Source: Hyphomicrobiales bacterium
GTDB taxonomy: Bacteria > Pseudomonadota > Alphaproteobacteria > Rhizobiales > Rhizobiaceae
DNA length: 64,000 nt
Direction: 5' to 3'
NCBI GenBank assembly: GCA_900473185.1
Contig: UCKU01000009.1
Span: forward strand, 62,001 to 126,000
The notes below the pieces were generated by a model. It saw only the letters and a program-made list of their open reading frames with translations. It ran no database searches and was not told the origin of the DNA. The first letter of the stretch is position 1, and each line of letters opens with the position of its first letter. Position numbers and translations under genes: made by a program. Of this stretch, positions 8,689 to 15,112 are shown piece after piece.

Positions 8689-10207
8689 TCAATGCCTTCG
8701 ATGTCTTAACCACCGCATGACAGGGGGAAGATTGATCGCGCCGATCAGCAGCGCGAATATTCCGTAAATGGCCAGCAAGGGTCTCCCGTTGTCTGTCGCA
8801 AAGACATCGACGAAGATCGCGGGCACGGAATAATGGATGTCGGCGGCCTCCTTAAAATATGACTGGAGGCCGGTCACCCAACCCAAAATCGACGAAAGAC
8901 CGATGATTGACGTGATTATAGCAAAGCTTTGTACATACCAGGCTGTGACTTGCTTATGCCGATCCTCTAATCTGGTGATAATCTGAGCAAGTCCAGCTTC
9001 GGTTTTCGATCGCAGAGCATCCAAACCAGCAATTTCGATCCAAGCATCGTAGAACCGCCTGTCAGACCCATACTGCGAGCCCCGCCTGAGATCCGCCAGA
9101 TAGTGAATTGCATCTCCGAAACGCCGTTGCGCAGCCAGTTTTTTCGGAGTGAGCAAGGCGTTGGTCTTGAACACCTGGTTCGTCAGCAGCGCGCCGAGAT
9201 AGCGTTCGTAGAAGAAGTATATATTATAGACCATCATACACTGGCGGATGTTATACATTGCTTTCCGGTCACGACCGACCATGTTTGATGGGCTGGCAAA
9301 AAAGGCTCCGGACCATCCTAGATAGGCCACGTAAGAGTCGGCTTTTACCTTTGAAAGGGCGCTGTGCTCGTTCTGCCACGCAACGGTTTTGAGCGCTTCC
9401 ACACAGTCCTCATCATCACTACATCTAAAGACGGAATAAAAGCCGGCTTCCAGCGCATCTGTTTGATATGGAAGCACCTCCCTCGGGACTTCCGCGCGCA
9501 GATGGTCCGCCAAAACCTTTGAACGCGACAAGCGCATCATCGAAAAGGCCGGCCGTCGGAATAGCCTCCATGGCGACAACAGGATCGCCTTCGCCTTCGT
9601 AGCACTCTAAGAAAGTCTCCTTCGAATAGGTCGCCAGTTCAACGCAATACGCAATTGCATTCCAGTAATGCATGAAATTGGTCGGGCCGCCGTTCTCTGG
9701 TGGCTCAGAGGTTTCCGCAACTTCGATATCAAACTGGACGAGAATGAAGCCTGGGGCCAGCATGAGGAGTGTCAGGGTCAAGGACGTCGCTTTCAGCAAT
9801 TCGATGCATCTTTCGGAATCGAGATCGATCCTCCGAACAGGTTTGTTCTCGCCGTCATCCAACTCCGCATAATCGTATGTACCCCAGCAACCCGCAGCCA
9901 CCGCATCGATCGCGGTGGCGCGAATGATTTCGACCAGCGGACAGTGACGAGGTAATTTCAACTCGATGCCGTCCCCGAGGAGTGGAATTTGAGCGAAATC
10001 ATGAGTCCCCGATCGGATCTCGATTTCACTCCATCTGACCCGCAAAGAAGCCTCGACCTGGGAAATGAACCGAGCCCTGGATACCAATTTAAGGAACTGC
10101 CAAATTTTTGGCTTCCGTCCGGAAAGAGCAGGCGATTTCTGAAATGGTTCATCGTCGATGCCGATGAATGCTTGCATGTCGGCGACGCCTAACATTGTCA
10201 ACTTCAT
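8689..10207 (-). pseudogene. Unrecognised membrane protein, split by an apparent frameshift
   Basis: Two overlapping reading frames cover this stretch: 10207 down to 9425 (260 aa) and 9579 down to 8689 (296 aa). Changing frame near 9516-9520 (after DDALVAFK, resuming at VLADHLRAEVP) gives one continuous product of about 505 residues. The second frame has no ribosome site for its own ATGs, which supports a frameshift over two genes. The N-terminal half is soluble with a hydrophobic stretch SLTLTLLMLAPGFILVQF; the C-terminus has EDRHKQVTAWYVQSFAIITS..GWVTG then IYGIFALLIGAINLP, a two-helix CorA-like arrangement. Base composition is clearly lower in GC than the neighbours. No function assigned. 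Confidence 0.6.
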
Positions 10208-10436
10208 AAGATCACCACGCTATTTACTTAATAGGCAGCCAAATGCGTTGTAGACATTATAGAATGATTTAGTATCTCAGAAGATCGTGGTCTTTTGTAG
10301 CTAATAAAATCGTTTATTTCTCAGCTTTAATCGGTAGAACCGTGACTACTCTATTTGTCTTCGCAGCATCAGGCGTTCGCCTGTGAAATTCGTCAAGGCG
10401 GATACGGCTTTTATTCCGTCAAGAACGTGTGGCGAT
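10208..10436. other. AT-rich non-coding stretch of the island
   Basis: Rich in A and T (for example 10250-10330), unlike the surrounding genome. I see no credible gene. It probably holds the promoter of the minus-strand frame starting at 10207 and foreign DNA that came with the island. Confidence 0.5.
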
Positions 10437-10750
10437 GTCAGCGGGACAGTTTCTGGACGGATTGCTCGGAGAAGAGCGGCGCAAGACGAGGGGATGCGCG
10501 CGGAGCGGCAGGCGATCCCGATCCGTCGCGGCAACAGGCCATTCTGGGCCGGGTACACTGGGATGCGGATGTCTTACGCGATATCGTGGCGGCTATGCCC
10601 TTGAGACATTGGCGGATGCTGACGCGGTCCTTGTGGTTGACGAGACCGACTTCGTTGGCAGGGCAAAACCTCCTGTGGCCTATCTCGCTAATACACGAAA
10701 TTGGCGGGCAAATCACCAATTTCCAGATTGGCGTATTCGCATCCTGTAAC
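10437..10750 (+). pseudogene. Decayed IS701-like transposase fragment
   Basis: Pieces of an IS701-type DDE transposase appear in order but in alternating frames: GQFLDGLLGEERRKT, then GDPDPSRQQAILGRVHWDADVLRDIV in a second frame, then YALETLADADAVLVVDETDF back in the first, then GGQITNFQIGVFAS in the second. VLVVDETxF contains the first catalytic Asp region of the family. At least three frame changes and no C-terminal half show that it is dead. No terminal inverted repeats were found. It ends two bases before the stop of the pentapeptide gene. Confidence 0.78.
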
Positions 10751-10751
10751 G

Positions 10752-11450
10752 CTAATCCTGCTCCTGCGGGCAGGGCCAGCCTGAGGGGATAGAAAGCCCC
10801 GAAGGCAGCTTCGTCGAGGAATCGCCGCAGGCAAGGTCGATCTGCGCCTGCTGCAAGCCAGTAGCGGCGGACAGATCCAGCCCCTCGATGCGGGTCAGAA
10901 ACATGAAGGCTCGGTCGAAACTGATCGGACCTTCAAAGGTTGCGCCCGTCAGATCGGCGCGGGAGAGATTGGCGAGTGCGAAGCTGACGCCGGTCAGCAC
11001 CGCCTTGTCGAAATTGGCCCGACCCAGCTCGGCCTTCTCGAAGTTGGCCTTCGTCAGCTGCGCCCCAGTGAAATCAGCCCGCTGCAACTCCGCGCCGGCA
11101 AAGCTTGCACCATCGGCAATGGCCCTGGCAAAAGTCGATCGATAGGCTTCGATTTTTCCGAAATTCGCGCCCTGCACGGTAGCGCCTTCAAGCGAGGCGC
11201 GCACGAGGGTCGCCTTTTCCGCATTGGCGGATTTGAGGTTGGCGCCGCCGAGGTCGGTCAGCGAAAAATCCGTACCGGCCAGATTGGCGCCCTGGAGGTC
11301 GCTGCCCTGAAGCATCAGATTCTTCTTGTTGCACTCCTGCCAGTCGAGCTCCGGCGAAGCCGTGCTGCCGCAACTGGCCGCCATCACCGGCAGCGAATAG
11401 GCTGCCATGGCCAGAAAAGCCGAAAGACCGAGCACCGAGCGTCCAAACAT
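10752..11450 (-). CDS. Secreted pentapeptide-repeat protein
   Basis: A 232-aa protein with a signal peptide (MFGRSVLGLSAFLAMAAYSLPVMA) followed by ASCGSTASPELDWQEC and about 25 A(D/N)LXX-type repeats, such as GANLAGTDFS, RADFTGAQLTKANFEKAELG and SRADLTGATFEG. Such repeats form a right-handed quadrilateral beta-helix. The C-terminus has C212-type cysteines (LACGDSS, GWPCPQE). Export to the periplasm is inferred. The ATG at 11450 follows GGAGGAGAGG; an upstream in-frame codon lacks such a site. Function unknown. Confidence 0.88.
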   Translation of the reverse strand: MFGRSVLGLSAFLAMAAYSLPVMAASCGSTASPELDWQECNKKNLMLQGSDLQGANLAGTDFSLTDLGGANLKSANAEKATLVRASLEGATVQGANFGKIEAYRSTFARAIADGASFAGAELQRADFTGAQLTKANFEKAELGRANFDKAVLTGVSFALANLSRADLTGATFEGPISFDRAFMFLTRIEGLDLSAATGLQQAQIDLACGDSSTKLPSGLSIPSGWPCPQEQD

Positions 11451-11554
11451 CAACCTCTCCTCCGCGAGTCGCGCCACCAGAGATTTCTACAAGGCGCAGA
11501 CTACGATAAAAATATGGTTAGTCCCCGCCGGCAATCAATCTGGAGATGGCCCTG

Positions 11555-12064
11555 TCAGGCTTTCGGCACGCGCAATTCCATGCAGGTGAGATCCAGCCAG
11601 CGGCCGAATTTGATGCCAACCTCGGAAAATGTGCCGGCAATGCGGAAGCCAAGTTTCGCGTGCAATTTGATGGAAGCGGTATTTTCGGCCTCGATGCCAG
11701 CGATCATGACGTGGATGTTGGCAGCACTTGCACGCTCGATCAATGCGCGCATCAGCTTTTCGCCGATGCCGGCACCGCGGCAATCCTTGTTGACATAGAC
11801 GGAATGTTCGACCGTGTGGCGGTAGCCGTCGAAGGCGCGCCAATCGCCATAGGAGGCATAACCGGCGACCCTGCCGTCCATTTCGGCGACGATGACCGGA
11901 AAGCCCCTGCCCTTGCGCGCCCTGAACCATTCCAGCCGGTTGTCGAGATCGACGAGCGTTTCGTTCCAGATTGCCGTGGTGTGCTCGACAGCGTGATTGT
12001 AGATATCTCTGATAGCAGGAAGATCGGCTTCGCCGGCGTCCCGGATGAGAACGGTATCGGTCAT
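11555..12064 (-). CDS. GNAT acetyltransferase, phosphinothricin acetyltransferase-like
   Basis: A 169-aa protein matching the PAT/MddA group: IRDAGEADLPAIRDIYNHAV, then GYASYGDWRAFDGYRHTVEHSVYV, and the acetyl-CoA loop CRGAGIGEKLM near residues 98-108. Members acetylate phosphinothricin, methionine sulfoximine or methionine sulfone. Which substrate is used here cannot be told. Single gene with the ATG at 12064; no strong ribosome site was seen. Confidence 0.9.
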   Translation of the reverse strand: MTDTVLIRDAGEADLPAIRDIYNHAVEHTTAIWNETLVDLDNRLEWFRARKGRGFPVIVAEMDGRVAGYASYGDWRAFDGYRHTVEHSVYVNKDCRGAGIGEKLMRALIERASAANIHVMIAGIEAENTASIKLHAKLGFRIAGTFSEVGIKFGRWLDLTCMELRVPKA

Positions 12065-12150
12065 TTGGCAGGCCCGGTTCGGAATGGTCTTGGATTAATC
12101 TTGTTTTCGGGGGGCATACGCCGGGCGCGGGCCGATGTAAACGCCAGATA

Positions 12151-12819
12151 TCAGAAGGCGGGAACCGAGAGGCTGAAGCAGGTCAGCACGGCCGAATAAT
12201 GTACGGCGGCGGCGGCCACCACGAAGCCATGCCAGATGGCGTTCTGGAAGCGCAGCCTCTCCCAGACATGGAAGATGACGCCCAGCGAATAGATGATACC
12301 GCCGATGACGATCAGCAGCATGGAAGCATAGGGAATGCGCGAGGCGACAGGCTCGGCCACCAAGACGCCGCTCCAGCCCATGGCGAGATAAAGCAGGATC
12401 GCCAGCCGGTCATATTTGCCCGGAAAGACACATTTGACGAAGATGCCGAAAGCGGCAATCAGCCAGATGACGATCAGCGTGCCCATCAGCAGCGGATCAT
12501 CAGCGCCGCGCTCCAGGAAGGGTGTATATGTGGCGGCGATCAGGATGAAGATCGCCGAATGATCAAGCCGGCGCAGATACCATTTGGTGCGGGAGACCGG
12601 CCAGATATTGTAGGAAAAGGAAATGCCGAGGGTCACCACCAGCCCGACACCGTAAACCCAGGCGGCAACGAGCGCGCCGGCCGGGCTCCAGAGGGTGGCG
12701 TAGAAGATCAGCACGGTCACGCCGATCAGCGCAAAGAACAGGCCGACGCCATGGACAATGCCATCGGCGATCAGTTCATATCTGTCGTAGGCCCAGCGAA
12801 TGCCGTTGAACTCGCCCAT
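12151..12819 (-). CDS. Hemolysin III family membrane protein (PAQR-like)
   Basis: A 222-aa seven-helix membrane protein of the YqfA/hemolysin III family. Typical residues are ELIADGIVHGVGLFFALIG at the start, SFSYNIWPVSRTKWYLRRLDHSAIFILIAATYTPF in the middle (RLDH and the Ser/Asp/His metal-site style), and VIFHVWERLRFQNAIWHGFVVAAAAVHY at the end. Bacterial members affect membrane lipid homeostasis; hemolysis is not established for most. Start ATG at 12819. Confidence 0.93.
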   Translation of the reverse strand: MGEFNGIRWAYDRYELIADGIVHGVGLFFALIGVTVLIFYATLWSPAGALVAAWVYGVGLVVTLGISFSYNIWPVSRTKWYLRRLDHSAIFILIAATYTPFLERGADDPLLMGTLIVIWLIAAFGIFVKCVFPGKYDRLAILLYLAMGWSGVLVAEPVASRIPYASMLLIVIGGIIYSLGVIFHVWERLRFQNAIWHGFVVAAAAVHYSAVLTCFSLSVPAF

Positions 12820-12939
12820 GCGCGCACCCTTGTTCAGAGTAAGGGGATCGTCGCACCGAATTGGCCAGGGCGCAACCGGACGCCCGGTGGCGTCAGGTTA
12901 AATCTTTGTGACGAGCCATGCTCGTTTTTGATGACGCAC

Positions 12940-13260
12940 TTACTTGCCTGCCGCGCAATCCTCGCAGAGTGGCGTCTGCGGCAGCACCGCGAGGCGAGCT
13001 TCCGATATCTTGGCGCCGCAGCGGGCACAGGTGCCGTAGGTGCCCTTGGCGATGCGCTCGAGGGCGGCGTCGATGGCGCGCAACTCATCCTCTCCGGCTT
13101 GGCCGAGACCTTCCAGCACTTCATCATTCTCGTTTTCGATAGCGCGGTCGTCATCATCGGCCGCCTTGGTGCGGCTGAGGTCCGTGTCGATCTTGCGCAG
13201 GCGCGCTGTCAGTTCGTGCCAGCGGTCGCGCAGAATCTTCTCCTGAAGTTTCATATCCAT
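12940..13260 (-). CDS. DksA/TraR-type zinc-finger protein
   Basis: A 106-aa protein with an acidic, coiled-coil first half (LTARLRKIDTDLSRTKAADDDDRAIENENDEVLEGL) and a C-terminal C4 finger TCARCGAKISEARL..CEDCA. The shape is that of short DksA-like proteins that reach into the RNA polymerase secondary channel. The DxxDxA-type tip of true DksA is not evident, so it could be a general stress regulator. Start at 13260 (MDMKLQ) or 13254 (MKLQ). It lies 11 bp downstream of the UspA gene, likely in one operon. Confidence 0.85.
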   Translation of the reverse strand: MDMKLQEKILRDRWHELTARLRKIDTDLSRTKAADDDDRAIENENDEVLEGLGQAGEDELRAIDAALERIAKGTYGTCARCGAKISEARLAVLPQTPLCEDCAAGK

Positions 13261-13271
13261 GGCTTCACGTC

Positions 13272-13682
13272 CTACCGATCCACCAGCACCGAGCATTTGG
13301 CGTGGCGCACCACGCGGTCGGCGGTGGCACCGATGAAATAATTGTAGATATCGGGAATGTGGGAGGCGATCATGACGAGATCGGCGCCATGGCTTTCCGC
13401 CGCGGCAAGAATGCCGTTGGCGGGCGGGCCGTTGCGGACTTCGACGGTGGCCGGAATGCCGGTCTTGGCGACGAGTTCATTCAGCCGGTCGCGGCCTTCC
13501 TTCATGGCATCCTCGACGACGTTTCCCGGCAATTCGATGGCGACATAGGTCGGAATATCCTCGACGACATTGAGGAGGATGATCTCACCGCCATTGTCGA
13601 GCAGGTTTGCCGCCTTGCGGAAAATCTTCTCGCCTTTTTCGATGCCGCCGATTTCAACTGGAACGATGATCTTCTTGTACAT
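13272..13682 (-). CDS. Universal stress protein UspA family
   Basis: A 136-aa single Usp domain: MYKKIIVPVEIGGIEKGEKIFRKA at the N-terminus, VVEDIP after strand 2, and a C-terminal HIPDIYNYFIGATADRVVRHAKCSVLVDR. The ATP-binding G-2x-G-9x-G-S pattern is only partly kept (the last part reads IGATADRVVRHAKCSVL), so nucleotide binding is uncertain. The ATG at 13682 follows GGAGGATCTC. It shares an operon with the DksA-like gene, which fits a stress response role. Confidence 0.92.
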   Translation of the reverse strand: MYKKIIVPVEIGGIEKGEKIFRKAANLLDNGGEIILLNVVEDIPTYVAIELPGNVVEDAMKEGRDRLNELVAKTGIPATVEVRNGPPANGILAAAESHGADLVMIASHIPDIYNYFIGATADRVVRHAKCSVLVDR

Positions 13683-13879
13683 GAGATCCTCCTTGAGGTG
13701 TTGATCTTCGTCATCAACCTCCTCCCTGGATAGATAAAGCGCATTGACTGATATCAAGTGGGCGCGAGCCATCGTCAACGTTTGCAGAACGCTTCATCGT
13801 CAAAAACGAGCCTTCTGTGAACAATGAGAATGCGCCATATAGGGATCAAGTACAGCAGCCGAGGGGAGCTTACAGGCGA

Positions 13880-14848
13880 ATGGACCGGCGAAAATTCCTC
13901 GCGCTCGCTACGGGCGGCACATTTGCCGCCACCGCCGGTACGCCTTTCAATTCCATGGCCAATTCCTGGGCAGGAGATCATTCCATGACGTCATCAGAAA
14001 CATCCTATGCGCTGACGCGCCCTGCCTATATCGACCAGTCGCATCTGGTCGTGAAAGACCTGGCTGCGGTCTCCGGTTTCTATCAGAAGATGCTTGGCCT
14101 TTCGGTGCTCGAAAAGACCGCGAGCGGCGAAATTCTTGGCGTTGCCGGCCTGCCGCTGCTGACGCTGACGACGGATAGCAACGCGCGCGAGGCCCCCCGC
14201 AATGCCGCCGGCCTCTTTCACACCGCTTTCCTCATGCCAAGCCGCATCGAACTTGCCCGCTGGCTGCGCCACGCCGCGCACAACAATGTCGCCCTCGAAG
14301 GCGCGTCCGACCATCTGGTCAGCGAGGCGATCTACCTTTCCGATCCTGAAGGCAACGGCATCGAAATCTATGCAGACCGGCCGCATGAAAGCTGGAAGTT
14401 CCACCCGGACGGCATGGTGGAAATGGCGACGCTGCGGCTCGACCTTCAGGCGCTCTACAACAGTGCACCGGAGGATACCTGGACGGGCATGGCTGACGGC
14501 ACCGCGATCGGTCACATCCATCTGCAGGTCGGCGACATTCCGCAGGCAGATGCCTTCTATCGCGACGTGCTTGGTCTGAAGATAATGGCGCGTTATCCGA
14601 GCGCGAGCTTCTTTGCGAGCGGCGGCTATCACCACCATCTCGCAGCCAATATCTGGAACAGCCGCGGCGCCGGCACGCGCGCCGACCACATGACCGGCCT
14701 TTCCGACTACAAGATCCGTTTCAACGACAAGGAAACGCTCGACAAGGCCGTTGCCAAGCTCGACGAACTGGAGATCAAGAGCGAAAAGCGCGACGGCGGC
14801 GTCTTCCTTAGAGATCCGTGGGGCATCGGGCTTACGCTTTCGGCCTGA
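13880..14848 (+). CDS. VOC (CatE-like) dioxygenase family protein with Tat-like N-terminus
   Basis: Two vicinal-oxygen-chelate domains as in catechol-2,3-dioxygenase CatE: IDQSHLVVKDLAAVSGFYQKMLGL near the start and GHIHLQVGDIPQADAFYRDVLGL in the second half, with metal-ligand-type His and Glu (GNGIEIYADRP). From 13880 the protein has MDRRKFLALATGG, a twin-arginine signal style. An alternative ATG at 13985 (MTSSETSY) has its own AGGAGAT ribosome site and would give a 287-residue cytosolic protein. Both starts may be used (inference). The catalytic substrate is unknown. Confidence 0.85.
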   Translation: MDRRKFLALATGGTFAATAGTPFNSMANSWAGDHSMTSSETSYALTRPAYIDQSHLVVKDLAAVSGFYQKMLGLSVLEKTASGEILGVAGLPLLTLTTDSNAREAPRNAAGLFHTAFLMPSRIELARWLRHAAHNNVALEGASDHLVSEAIYLSDPEGNGIEIYADRPHESWKFHPDGMVEMATLRLDLQALYNSAPEDTWTGMADGTAIGHIHLQVGDIPQADAFYRDVLGLKIMARYPSASFFASGGYHHHLAANIWNSRGAGTRADHMTGLSDYKIRFNDKETLDKAVAKLDELEIKSEKRDGGVFLRDPWGIGLTLSA

Positions 14849-14869
14849 AGGAATATCTTTTAAAGCAAT

Positions 14870-14918
14870 CAGAAAGGACCGTTTTGGTATTTCACCGAAG
14901 CGGTCCTTTCTGTTTTGG
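14870..14918 (+). terminator. Terminator of the VOC gene
   Basis: A perfect 12-bp stem (CAGAAAGGACCG at 14870-14881, CGGTCCTTTCTG at 14901-14912) with a 19-base loop, followed by TTTTGGGG. Confidence 0.85.
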
Positions 14919-15011
14919 GGAACTCCCAAAACAGTCGCGGCATATTTCTCGAGTTTAGGACGACCGAACGGTCGCGCAAGCGCCGGGCTCGACGCCATCA
15001 TGCGGCTGTAA

Positions 15012-15037
15012 TAAACTGGACGTATCTTCCCAGTTTA
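15012..15037. promoter_or_regulatory. Operator-like inverted repeat before the protease-PLD gene
   Basis: TAAACTGG and CCAGTTTA form perfect 8-bp arms around a 10-base spacer, 75 bp upstream of the start at 15113. A second short palindrome CGACCG-AA-CGGTCG lies at about 14961-14974. Either could bind a dimeric regulator; no adjacent regulator gene is present. Confidence 0.4.
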
Positions 15038-15112
15038 CAACCCTCAATAGATTTCGCAGCCAATCCCCATCGTACACCGACGAAATGTCCGCCATCGGAC
15101 GGAGGAGGCAGA

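Noticed and set aside
10355..10792. 145-codon frame as an intact gene
   Set aside because: Only parts match a transposase and these switch frame with the overlapping frames; it is a decayed remnant.
14915..15112. Upstream extension of the protease-PLD protein (66 residues)
   Set aside because: It would cross the terminator of the VOC gene and the operator-like palindrome; GGAGGAGG supports the start at 15113.
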